From NCBI GenBank assembly GCA_963853835.1, contig OY970828.1:17470977-17534976 (forward strand): a DNA stretch of 64,000 nt, in the 5' to 3' direction. The notes below the pieces were generated by a model, which saw only the letters and a program-made list of their open reading frames with translations, did not search any database and was not told the origin of the DNA. The stretch comes from Calendula officinalis (taxonomy: Eukaryota > Streptophyta > Magnoliopsida > Asterales > Asteraceae). Shown here piece after piece: positions 1-12,080 of this stretch (positions within the stretch are counted from its first letter, which is position 1; each line of letters opens with the position of its first letter). The position numbers and the translations under genes are program-made.

Positions 1-2
1 TG

Positions 3-1175
3 CAAATTGTGGTCTATAGGCCTTTCATCTGGCCTATTGCTGATGATGAAGATGAACCAGATTTAGTAAACTATGCACTAAATCTGGTAGAACAAGAAAG
101 TTCTTCATCATCATCCTCGGATGATGAAGAACCAGAAAATCTGGTAATTAGAAGAAGGAGCTCCTTATCAAGAAGACCTATCAATGCTGTTCTCACTTCT
201 TCTGAATCAAGTGAGGAATCTGCTCCTTTGGTAACAAGACAAAGAAGACTTGTTCATACAAGGGACAGTGATACCGAGCAGGCTCCAATACTGACTCCTC
301 AACAACTCTGGGCAGAACAAGAAAGATTTTTATATGAGCAAGAGTTAGGAGTCAAAACTGAACCAGAATCTGACCCAGATACTGATACTCCTGGTCCTTC
401 CCATAGAATCTCAAGAAAGGGTCCAGACCATATTCAACATTACTGGAATATGGTTGCTGCCAGGACTCAGTATAAGGAGCAAAGAAATGAATTCTTAAGG
501 ACCAAAACATTTCCAAATGTAAGGGGGATACATTGGTTAAATCTGGATGTCAATAAAGTAAAAGTGAAGCTCAAAGAAGGAAGAATAACTATCACTTGTA
601 CTGGTTTAACCAGTCCTCCCATGAAGATATTTATTCATGATATTCAAAGAATTGGTCTTCAAGACTGGGTGAAGATCACAAGACTGATCAAAGAGCTTCC
701 AAAGAAATCAACTTATGATCAAATAGTCTTGGATGAGATCTGTGCAGTAGCTGCAGTATGTTATGAGAAGGACTTACTTCATGAAATAGAGTACAGAACA
801 CTCAGTGTGATGACTGAGACTTACTCAAACAACAGACCAGAATGCCTTCATACATACAAGTATCTTAGAAAGTACCCTCTTCCTCCTAACCTTGTCTTTC
901 AGGATCAAAAGAGTGTCATATATCCAACTTCTGGATATATGTATACTGACTCAGAGGATAGAGAGTGCTTCATTTCTGAAGAAGATCTACCAAGAGCTCA
1001 AATCAGTCACATTGTTGGACTGAAATGGATGATCACCAAGAAAGAAGACTCTTGGTTCAGAAAGAAGATTGTTGCAGTTCTGAATTGTAGAAGGGATGAA
1101 CTCAAAAGCAGAGAAGAGTTTGTCCACATCAAACAAGAAGTCTTCTATGAGAATGAAGCCATCAACAGCAAATGA
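3..1175 (+). CDS. Retrotransposon downstream ORF of unknown function (5' partial)
   Basis: The frame is open from position 3, reads through a GTG at 9 and stops with TGA at 1173-1175, so at least 390 codons are visible and the true start is probably left of the window. It ends about 90 bp before the polypurine tract, so it is the last coding part of its element. The first 130 residues are acidic and serine-rich, with a run of seven serines followed by DDEE, and look disordered. From about residue 140 onward the sequence looks like a folded, lysine-rich domain (HIQHYWNMVAARTQ; RIGLQDWVKITRLIKELPKK). I see no zinc knuckle, protease DTG, integrase D-D-E, YVDD, signal peptide or membrane segment. 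The position matches extra or env-like ORFs of some plant copia elements, but the lack of a membrane segment argues against an envelope glycoprotein. A C-terminal part of a larger polyprotein is the alternative. I do not recognise the family. Confidence 0.7.
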   Translation, partial: QIVVYRPFIWPIADDEDEPDLVNYALNLVEQESSSSSSSDDEEPENLVIRRRSSLSRRPINAVLTSSESSEESAPLVTRQRRLVHTRDSDTEQAPILTPQQLWAEQERFLYEQELGVKTEPESDPDTDTPGPSHRISRKGPDHIQHYWNMVAARTQYKEQRNEFLRTKTFPNVRGIHWLNLDVNKVKVKLKEGRITITCTGLTSPPMKIFIHDIQRIGLQDWVKITRLIKELPKKSTYDQIVLDEICAVAAVCYEKDLLHEIEYRTLSVMTETYSNNRPECLHTYKYLRKYPLPPNLVFQDQKSVIYPTSGYMYTDSEDRECFISEEDLPRAQISHIVGLKWMITKKEDSWFRKKIVAVLNCRRDELKSREEFVHIKQEVFYENEAINSK

Positions 1176-1256
1176 AGAAGAAGATTTTGTCAACTATGCT
1201 GTTGTAATTTTTTTTTTTTGTTTATCTCTTTGTAATTGTTTCGTTATCGTTAGATA

Positions 1257-1265
1257 GGGGGAGAT
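1257..1265 (+). other. Polypurine tract of element 0
   Basis: GGGGGAGAT lies immediately before the TGTTAAGG start of the LTR. This is the usual plus-strand primer site for LTR retrotransposon reverse transcription and fixes the LTR start at 1266. Confidence 0.8.
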
Positions 1266-1364
1266 TGTTAAGGCAAAAAGCCTTGCCCCTTTGGATCTTA
1301 AGATAACAAAACAACCTAGACTAGCTTTGATTAATATGTAGAATAATATAGCTAAGTTTAGGTC

Positions 1365-1453
1365 TGATACTGAGTGATCAGTATTGGAACTCAGTATCAG
1401 TACTCAGTATCAGATAGTGATACTGAGTAGAAGGACTGAGTGATACTCAGTAT
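1365..1453 (+). promoter_or_regulatory. Clustered TGATACTGAGT / ACTCAGTATCA motifs in U3
   Basis: Within 89 bp an 11-bp motif recurs in both orientations: TGATACTGAGT at 1365 and 1418, its reverse complement near 1389 and 1401, plus partial copies near 1376 and 1441. The cluster sits about 100-180 bp upstream of the TATA box, where U3 enhancer repeats lie in other plant copia LTRs such as Tnt1 (family knowledge). It could bind a host factor or form hairpins; the function is inferred. Confidence 0.55.
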
Positions 1454-1549
1454 AGTAACGGACTAAGATCAAATTCCTTGATCTTAGTCATTTTCCTTAC
1501 TTAGTCCTTCGGTTACTCCTTTGCTCATCATGTAAGATCTCTATAACAT

Positions 1550-1557
1550 TATAAATA
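1550..1557 (+). promoter_or_regulatory. TATA box of element 0 LTR, inside an inverted repeat
   Basis: TATAAATA lies between GATCTCTAT (1536-1544) and its complement ATAGAGATC (1555-1563), and a weaker pairing extends outward to CCTTTGC / GCAAAGG. Transcription would be expected to start about 25-35 bp downstream, setting the U3/R boundary near 1580-1590. The promoter role is inferred from sequence and position. Confidence 0.55.
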
Positions 1558-1762
1558 GAGATCATCTTGCAAAGGAGTACTCACCAATTCACTTTACACT
1601 TTCATACCTTTTGTAATTGATCAGTGGTCTTGTTATTCCGCAACAAGCCACACTTAGTGGAATTATACATTTGACTCATATCTTGTTCTTATACAATATT
1701 TGTCTTAGAGTTATAATTAACCAATCAATTAACCAACTAAACCAGGGTGTTGTGACCTAACA

Positions 1763-4700
1763 ATAACCTATAAGCATCCATTTTTAAAGTGTAATTGGTG
1801 TTGATAACCCATACAAATGGCCTGTGAACCATTATAACCACTAGCTATGACCAATAACCTATAAGTATCCATTTTAAACCTTAATTGGTGTCCATTACCC
1901 ATACGAATGGCCCATGAACCATTATAACCAATAGCTTCGACCAATAACCTATAAGTATCCTTGTTAAACCGTAATTAGCATCCATAGCCCATACTAATGG
2001 CCCGTGAACCATTATAACCACTAGCTTCGACCAATAACCTATTAGTATCCATTTTTTAAAGTGTAATTGGTGTTGATAACCCATACAAATGGCCCGTGAA
2101 CCATTATAACCACTAGCTATGACCAACAACCTATAAGTATCCTTGTTAAACCGTAATTAGCATCCATAGCCCATACTAATGGCCCGTGAACCATTATAAC
2201 CACTAGCTTCGACAAATAACCTATTAGTATCCATTTTTTAAAGTGTAATTGGTGTTGATAACCCATACAAATGGCCCGTGAACCATTATAACCACTAGCT
2301 ATGACCAATAACCTATAAGTATCTATTTTTTAAAGTGTAATTGGTGTTGATAACCCATAAAAATGGCCCGTGAACCATTATAACCACTAGCTATGACCAA
2401 TAACCTATAAGTATCTATTTTTTAACCTGTAATTGGTCTCTAGAACCCATACGAACGCCCCGTGAACGATTTTGACCACTAGCTATGACCAATAACCTAT
2501 AAGTAAACATTTTAAACCCAAATTGGTGTCCATTACCCATACGAATGGCCCGTGAACCATTATAACCACTAGCTACGAGCAATAACCTATAAGTATCCTT
2601 GTTAAACCGTAACTAGTGTCCATAGCCCATACGAATGGCCCGTGAACCATTATAACCACTAGCTATAACCAATAACATATAAGTATCCATTTTTTAAACT
2701 GTGATTGGTGTTGATAACCCATACAAATGGCCCGTGAACCATTATAACCACTAGTTATGACCAATAACCTATAAGTATCCATTTTTTAAACTATAAATGG
2801 TGTCTAGAACCCATAAGAATGCCCCGTGAACAATTTTGACCTCTAGCTATGACCAATAAACCTATAAGTATCCATTTTAAACCTTAATTGGTGTCCATTA
2901 CCCATACGAATGGCCCATGAACCATTATAACCAATAGCTTCGACCAATAACCTATAAGTATCCTTGTTAAACCGGAATTAGCATCCATAGCCCATACGAA
3001 TGGCCCGTGAACTATTCTAACCACTAGCTATAACCAATAACCTATAAGTATCCATTTTTAAAGTGTAATTGGTGTTGATAACCCATACAAATGGCATGCG
3101 AACCATTATAACCACTAGCTATGACCAATAACCTATAAGTATCCATTTTAAACCTTAATTGGTGTCCATTAACCATACGAATGGCCCATGAACCATTATA
3201 ACCAATAGCTTCGACCAATAACCTATAAGTATCCTTGTTAAACCGGAATTAGCGTCCATAGCCCATACGAATGGCCCGTGAACTATTCTAACCACTAGCT
3301 ATAACCAATAACCTATAAGTATCCATTTTAAAGTGTAATTGGTGTTGATAACCCCTACAAATGGCCTGTGAACCATTATAACCACTAGCTATGACCAATA
3401 ACCTATAAGTATCCACTTTAAACCTTAATTGGTGTCCATTACCCATACGAATGGCCCATTAACCATTATAACCAATAGCTTCGACCAATAACCTATAAGT
3501 ATCCTTGTTAAACTGTAATTAGCGTCCATAGCCCATACTAATGGCCCGTGAACCATTATAACCACTAGCTTCGACCAATAACCTATTAGTATCCATTTTT
3601 TAAAGTGTAATTGGTGTTGATAACCCATACAAATGGCCCGTGAACCATTATAACCACTAGCTATGACCAATAACCTATAAGTATCTATTTTTTAAACTGT
3701 AATTGGTCTCTAGAACCCATACGAATGCCCCGTGAACGATTTTGACCACTAGCTATGACCAATAACCTATAAGTATCCATTTTAAACCTTAATTGGTGTC
3801 CATTACCCATACGAATGGCCCGTGAATCATTATAACCACTAGCTACGACCAATAACCTATAAGTATCCTTGTCAAACCGTAACTAGTGTCCATAGCCCAT
3901 ACGAATGGCCCGTGAACCATTATAACCACTAGCTATAACCAATAACATATAAGTATCCATTTTTTAAACTGTGATTGGTGTTGATAACCCATACAAATGG
4001 CCCGTGAACCATTAGAACCACTAGTTATGACCAATAACCTATAAGTATCCATTTTTTAAACTATAAATGGTGTCTAGAACCCATAAGAATGCCCCGTGAA
4101 CAATTTTGACCTCTAGCTATGACCAATAACCTATAAGTATCCATTTTGAACCTTAATTGGTGTCCATTACCCATAGGAATGGGCCATGAACCATTATAAC
4201 CAATAGCTTCGACCAATAACCTGTAAGTATCTTTGTTAAACCGGAATTAGCGTCCATAGCCCGTACGAATGGCCCGTGAACTATTATAACCATTAGCTAT
4301 AACCAATAACCTATAAGTATCCATTTTTAAAGTGTAATTGGTGTTGATAACCCATACAAATGGCCTGTGAACCATTATAACCACTAGCTATGACCAATAA
4401 CCTATAAGTATCCATTTTAAACCTTAATTGGTGTCCATTACCCATACGAATGGCCCATGAACCATTATAACCAATAGCTTCGACCAATAACCTATAAGTA
4501 TCCTTGTTAAACCGTAATTAGCATCCATAGCCCATACTAATGGCCCGTGAACCATTATAACCACTAGCTATGTCCAATAACCTATAAGTATCCTTGTTAA
4601 ACCGTAATTAGCATCCATAGCCCATACTAATGACCCGTGAACCATTATAACCACTAGCTTCGACAAATAACCTATTAGTATCCATTTTTTAAAGTGTAAT

Positions 4701-7700
4701 TGGTGTTGATAACCCATACAAATGGCCCGTGAACCATTATAACCACTAGCTATGACCAATAACCTATAAGTATCTATTTTTTAAACTGTAATTGGTCTCT
4801 AGAACCAATACGAACGCCCCGTGAACGATTTTGACCATTACTATGACCAATAACCTATAAGTATCCATTTTAAACCTTAATTGGTGTCCATTACCCATAC
4901 GAATGGCCCGTGAACCATTATAACCACTAGCTACGACCAATAACCTATAAGTATCCTTGTTAAACCGTAACTAGTGTCCATAGCCCATACGAATGGCCCG
5001 TGAACCATTATAACCACTAGCTATAACCAATAACATATAAGTATCCATTTATTAAACCGTGATTGGTGTTGATAACCCATACAAATGGCCCGTGAACCAT
5101 TATAACCACTAGTTATGACCAATAACCTATAAGTATCCATTTTTTAAACTATAAATGGTGTCTAGAACCCATAAGAATGCCCCGTGAACAATTTTGACCT
5201 CTAGCTATGACCAATAACCTATAAGTATCCATTTTAAACCTTATATGGTGTCCATTACCCATAGGAATGGGCCATGAACCATTATAACCAATAGCTTCAA
5301 CCAATAACCTGTAAGTATCCTTGTTAAACCGGAATTAGCGTGCATAGCCCATACGAATGGCCCGTGAACTATTGTAACCACTAGCTATAACCAATAACCT
5401 ATAAGTATCCATTTTTTAAACTGTGATTGGTGTTGATAACCCATACAAATGGCCCGTGAACCATTATAACCACTAGTTATGACCAATAACCTATAAGTAT
5501 CCATTTTTAAACTATAAATGGTGTCTAGAACCCATAAGAATGCCCCGTGAACAATTTTCACCTCTAGCTATGACCAATAACCTATAAGTATCCATTTTAA
5601 ACCTTAATTGGTGTCCATTACCCATACGAATGGCCCATGAACCATTATAACCAATAGCTTCAACCAATAACCTATTAGTATCCTTGTTAAACCGTAACTA
5701 GCGTCCATAGCCCATACTAATGGCCCGTGAACCATTATAACCACTAGCTTCGACCAATAACCTATTAGTATCCATTTTTTAAAGTGTAATTGGTGTTGAT
5801 AACCCATACAAATGGCCCGTGAACCATTATAACCACTAGCTATGACCAATAACTTCTAAGTATCCATTTTTTAAACTGTAATTGGTCTCTAGAACCCATA
5901 CGAATGCCCCGTGAATGATTTTGACCACTAGCTAAGACCAATAACCTATAAGTATCCATTTTAAACCTTAATTGGTGTCCATTACCCATACGAATGGCCC
6001 GTGAACCATTATAACCACTTGCTACGACCAATAACCTGTAAGTATCCTTGTTAAACCGTAATTAGTGTCCATAGCCCATACGAATGGCCCGTGAACCATT
6101 ATAACCACTAGCTATAACCAATAACATATAAGTATCCATTTTTAAAAGTGTAATTGGTGTTGATAACCCATACAAATGGCCCGTGAACCATTATAACCAC
6201 TAGCTATGACCAATAACCTCTAAGTATCCATTTTTTAAACTGTAATTGGTCTCTAGAATCCATACGAATGCCCCGTGAACGATTTTGACCACTAGCTAAG
6301 ACCAATAACCTATAAGTATCCATTTTAAACCTTAATTGGTGTCCATTACCCATACGAATGGCCCGTGAACCATTATAACCACTTGCTACGACCAATAACC
6401 TGTAAGTATCCTTGTTAAACCGTAATTAGTGTCCATAGCCCATACGAATGGCCCGTGAACCATTATAACCACTAGCTATAACCAATAACATATAAGTATC
6501 CATTTTTTAAACTGTGATTGGTGTTGATAACCCATACAAATGGCCCGTGAACCATTATAACCACTAGTTATGACCAATAACCTATAAGTATCCATTTTTT
6601 AAACTATAAATGGTGTCTAGAACCCATAAGAATGCCCCGTGAACAATTTTGACCTCTAGCTATGACCAATAACCTACAAGTATCCATTTTAAACCTTAAT
6701 TGGTGTCCATTACCCATAGGAATGGGCCATGAACCATTATAACCAATAGCTTCGACCAATAACCTGTAAGTATCCTTGTTAAACCGGAATTAGCGTGCAT
6801 AGCCCATACGAACGGCCCGTGAACTATTATAACCACTAGCTATAACCAATAACCTATAAGTATCCATTTTTAAAGTGTAATTAGTGTTGATAACCCATAC
6901 AAATGGCCTGTGAACCATTATAACCACTAGCTATGACCAATAACCTATAAGTATCCATTTTAAACCTTAATTGGTGTCCATTACCCATACGAATGGCCCA
7001 TGAACCATTATAACCAATAGCTTCGACCAATAACCTATAAGTATCCTTGTTAAACCGGAATTAGCGTCCATAGCCCATACGAATGGCCCGTGAACTATTC
7101 TAACCACTAGCTATAACCAATAACCTATAAGTATCCATTTTTAAAGTGTAATTGGTGTTGATAACCCATACAAATGGCATGTGAACCATTATAACCACTA
7201 GCTATGACCAATAACCTATAAGTATCCATTTTAAACCTTAATTGGTGTCCATTAACCATACGAATGGCCCATGAACCATTATAACCAATAGCTTCGACCA
7301 ATAACCTATAAGTATCCTTGTTAAACCGGAATTAGCGTCCATAGCCCATACGAATGGCCCGTGAACTATTCTAACCACTAGCTATAACCAATAACCTATA
7401 AGTATCCATTTTTAAAGTGTAATTGGTGTTGATAACCCATACAAATGGCATGTGAACCATTATAACCACTAGCTATGACCAATAACCTATAAATATCCAT
7501 TTTAAACCTTAATTGGTGTCCATTAACCATACGAATGGCCCATGAACCATTATAACCAATAGCTTCGACCAATAACCTATAAGTATCCTTGTTAAACCGT
7601 AATTAGCGTCCATAGCCCATACGAATGGCCCGTGAACCATTATAACCACTAGCTTCGACCAATAACTTATAAGTATCCATTTTTAAAGTGTAATTAGTGT

Positions 7701-10700
7701 TGATAACCCATACAAATGGCCTGTGAACCATTATAACCACTAGCTATGACCAATAACCTATAAGTATCCATTTTAAACCTTAATTGGTGTCCATTACCCA
7801 TACGAATGGCCCATGAACCATTATAACCAATAGCTTCAACCAATAACCTATTAGTATCCTTGTTAAACCGTAACTAGCGTCCATAGCCCATACTAATGGC
7901 CCGTGAACCATTATAACCACTAGCTTCGACCAATAACCTATTAGTATCCATTTTATAAAGTGTAATTGGTGTTGATAACCCATACAAATGGCCCGTGAAC
8001 CATTATAACCACTAGCTATGACCAATAACCTCTAAGTATCCATTTTTTAAACTGTAATTGGTCTCTAGAACCCGTACGAATGCCCCGTGAACGATTTTGA
8101 CCACTAGCTAAGACCAATAACCTATAAGTATCCATTTTAAACCTTAACTGGTGTCCATTACCCATACGAATGGCCCGTGAACCATTATAACCACTTGCTA
8201 CGACCAATAACCTGTAAGTATCCTTGTTAAACCGTAATTAGTGTCCATAGCCCATACGAATGGCCCGTGAACCATTATAACCACTAGCTATAACCAATAA
8301 CATATAAGTATCCATTTTTATAACTGTAATTGGTGTTGATAACCCATACAAATGGCCCGTGAACCATTATAACCACTAGTTATGACCAATAACCTATAAG
8401 TATCCATTTTTTAAACTATAAATGGTGTCTAGAACCCATAAGAATGCCCCGTGAACAATTTTGACATCTAGCTGGGACCAATAACCTATAAGTATCCATT
8501 TTAAACCTTAATTAGTGTCCATTACCCATAGGAATAGCCCATGAACCATTATAACCAATAGCTTCGACCAATAACCTGTAAGTAGCCTTGTTAAACCGGA
8601 ATTAGCGTGCATAGCCCATACGAATGGCCCGTGAACTATTATAACCACTAGCTATAACCAATAACCTATAAGTATCTATTTTTAAAGTGTAATTAGTGTT
8701 GATAACCCATACAAATGGCATGTGAACCATTATAACCATTAGCTATGACCAATAACCTATAAGTATCCATTTTAAACCTTAATTGGTGTCCATTACCATA
8801 CGAATGGCCCATGAACCATTATAACCAATAGCTTCGACCAATAACCTATAAGTATCCTTGTTAAACCGTAATTAGCGTCCATAGCCCATACTAATGGCCC
8901 GTGAACCATTATAACCACTAGCTTCGACCAATAACCTATTAGTATCCATTTTTTAAAGTGTAATTGGTGTTGATAACCCATATAAATGGCCCGTGAACCA
9001 TTATAACCACTAGCTATGACCAATAACCTCTAAGTATCCATTTTTTAAACTATAATTGGTCTCTAAAACCCATACGAATGCCCCGTGAATGATTTTGACC
9101 ACTAGCTAAGACCAATAACCTATAAGTATCCATTTTAAACCTTAACTGGTGGCCATTACCCATACGAATGGCCCGTGAACCATTATAACCACTTGCTACG
9201 ACCAATAACCTATAAGTATCCTTGTTAAACCGTAATTAGTGTCCATAGCCCATACGAATGGCCCGTGAACCATTATAACCACTAGCTATAACCAATAACA
9301 TATAAGTATCCATTTTTTAAACTGTAATTGGTGTTGATAACCCATGCAAATGGCCCGTGAACCATTATAACCACTAGCTATGACCAATAACCTATAAGTA
9401 TCTATTTTTTAAACTATAATTGGTGTCTAGAACCCATAAGAAGGCCCCGTGAACGATTTTGACCTCTAGCTATGACCAATAACCTATAAATATCCATTTT
9501 AAACCTTAATTGGTGTCCATTAACCATACGAATGGCCCATGAACCATTATAACCAATAGCTTCGACCAATAACCTATAAGTATCCTTGTTAAACCGTAAT
9601 TAGCGTCCATAGCCCATACGAATGGCCCGTGAACCATTATAACCACTAGCTTCGACCAATAACTTATAAGTATCCATTTTTAAAGTGTAATTAGTGTTGA
9701 TAACCCATACAAATGGCCTGTGAACCATTATAACCACTAGCTATGACCAATAACCTATAAGTATCCATTTTAAACCTTAATTGGTGTCCATTACCCATAC
9801 GAATGGCCCATGAACCATTATAACCATTAGCTTCAACCAATAACCTATAAGTATCCTTGTTAAACCGTAATTAGCGTCCATAGCCCATACTAATGGCCCG
9901 TGAACCATTATAACCACTAGCTTCGACCAATAACCTATTAGTATCCATTTTTTAAAGTGTAATTGGTGTTGATAACCCATACAAATGGCCCGTGAACCAT
10001 TATAACCACTAGCTATGACCAATAACCTCTAAGTATCCATTTTTTAAACTATAATTGGTCTCTAGAACCCATACGAATGCCCCGTGAATGGTTTTGACCA
10101 CTAGCTAAGACCAATAACCTATAAGTATCCATTTTAAACCTTAACTGGTGTCCATTACCCATACGAATGGCCCGTGAACCATTATTACCACTTGCTACGA
10201 CCAATAACCTGTAAGTATCCTTGTTTAACCGTAATTAGCGTCCATAGCCCATACAAATGGCCCGTGAACCATTATAACCACTAGCTATAACCAATAACCT
10301 ATAAGTATCAATTTTTAAAGTGTAATTGGTGTTGATAACCCATACAAATGGCCTGTGAACCATTATAACCACTAGCTATGACCAATAACCTATAAGTATC
10401 CATTTTAAACCTTAATTGGTGTCTATTAACCATACGAATGGCCCATGAACCATTATAACCAATAGCTTCGACCAATAGCCTATAAGTATCCTTGTTAAAC
10501 CGTAATTAGCGTCCATAGCCCATACGAATGGCCCGTGAACATTTATAACCACTAGCTATAACCAATAACATATAAGTATCCATTTTTTAAACTGTAATTG
10601 GTGTTGATAACCCATACAAATGGCCCGTGAACCATTATAACCACTAGTTATGACCAATAACCTATAAGTATCCATTTGTTAAACTATAAATGGTGTCTAG

Positions 10701-12080
10701 AACCCATAAGAATGCCCCGTGAACAATTTTGACCTCTAGCTAAGACCAATAACCTATAAGTATCCATTTTAAACCTTAATTATTGTCCATTACCCATAGG
10801 AATGGCCCATTAACCATTATAACCAATAGCTTCGACCAATAACCTGTAAGTATCCTTGTTAAACCGGAATTAGCGTGCATAGCACATACGAATGGCCCGT
10901 GAACTATTATAACCACTAGCTATAACCAATAACCTATAAGTATCTATTTTTAAAGTGTAATTAGTGTTGATAACCCATACAAATGGCATGTGAACCATTA
11001 TAACCACTAGTTATGACCAATAACCTATAAGTATCCATTTTAAACCTTAATTGGTGTCCATTACCCATACGAATGGCCCATGAACCATTATAACCAATAG
11101 CTTCGACCAATAACCTATAAGTATCCTTGTTAAACCGTAATTAGCGTCCATAGCCCATACTAATGGCCCGTGAACCATTATAACCACTAGCTTCGACCAA
11201 TAACCTATTAGTATCCATTTTTTAAAGTGTAATTGGTGTTGATAACCCATACAAATGGCCCGTGAACCATTATAACCACTAGCTATGACCAATAACCTCT
11301 AAGTATCCATTTTTTAAACTATAATTGGTCTCTAGAACCCATACGAATGCCTCGTGAACGATTTTGACCACTAGCTAAGACCAATAACCTATAAGTATCC
11401 ATTTTAAACCTTAACTGGTGTCCATTACCCATACGAATGGCCCGTGAACCATTATAACCACTTGCTACGACCAATAACCTATAAGTATCCTTGTTAAACC
11501 GTAATTAGCCATACGAATGGCCCATGAACCATTATAACCAATAGCTTCGACCAATAACCTATAAGTATCCATGTTAAACCGAAATTAGCGTCCATAATCC
11601 ATACTAATGGCCCGTGAACCATTATAACCACTAGCTTCGACCAATAACCTATTAGTATCCTTGTTAAACCGGAATTAGCGTCCATAGCCCATACGAATGG
11701 CCCGTGAACTATTATAACCACTAGCTATAACCAATAACCTATAAGTATCCATTTTTAAAGTGTAATTGGTGTTGATAACCCATACAAATGGCCTATGAAC
11801 CATTATAACCACTAGCTATGACCAATAACCTATAAGTATCCATTTTAAACCTTAATTGGTGTCCATTACCCATACGAATGGCCCATGAACCATTATAACC
11901 AATAGCTTCGACCAATAACCTATAAGTATCCTTGTTAAACCGTAATTAGCTTCCATAGCCCATACTAATGGCCCGTGAACCGTTATAACCACTAGCTTCG
12001 ACCAATAACCTATTAGTATCCATTTTTTAAAGTGTAATTGGTGTTGATAACACATACAAATGGCCCGTGAACCATTATAA
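1763..12080. repeat. Satellite domain I (contains E-type monomers)
   Basis: This domain has A, B, C and D monomers plus an E type with centre AAACTATAAATGGTGTCTAG and the variant end CAATTTTGACCTCTAGC. E monomers are at about 2.8, 4.1, 5.2, 5.5, 6.6, 8.4, 9.4 and 10.7 kb. The D2 type (TTCATTTTTTAATCGAAATT) seen from 12.1 kb onward is absent. Superunit spacings visible from repeated landmarks are 2176 bp (5604 to 7780), about 1997 bp (7780 to 9777) and 1270 bp (9777 to 11047). A monomer near 11507 has lost about 9 bp between the B centre and CATACGAATGG. Confidence 0.75.

Larger units (their letters stand above)
1..1762 (+). mobile_element. 3' end of an LTR retrotransposon (element 0), truncated by window edge
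   Basis: This segment has the order open frame, T-rich spacer, polypurine tract, LTR. The LTR boundary is set by a GGGGGAGAT tract followed by TGTTAAGG, and by the matching CCTAACA end at 1762, where satellite sequence starts abruptly. The TGTTA/TAACA terminal inverted repeat and this polypurine tract are typical of plant Ty1-copia elements (family knowledge). No gag, integrase or reverse transcriptase is visible because the rest lies left of the window, so superfamily is an inference. If this is an insertion into the array, the expected 5-bp target duplication would be ATAAC (1763-1767), with its partner outside the window. Confidence 0.85.
1266..1762 (+). repeat. 3' LTR of element 0 (497 bp)
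   Basis: The LTR begins TGTTAAGG and ends CCTAACA, giving a 5-bp terminal inverted repeat. It holds a cluster of short inverted and direct repeats at 1365-1453, a TATA box at 1550-1557, and T-rich sequence downstream. Satellite begins at the next base. Only one LTR of the element is in the window, so its age cannot be estimated. Confidence 0.85.

Noticed and set aside
1266..1762. Solo LTR
   Set aside because: A polypurine tract and a coding frame of the same orientation lie immediately upstream, so this is the 3' LTR of a longer element that continues left of the window.
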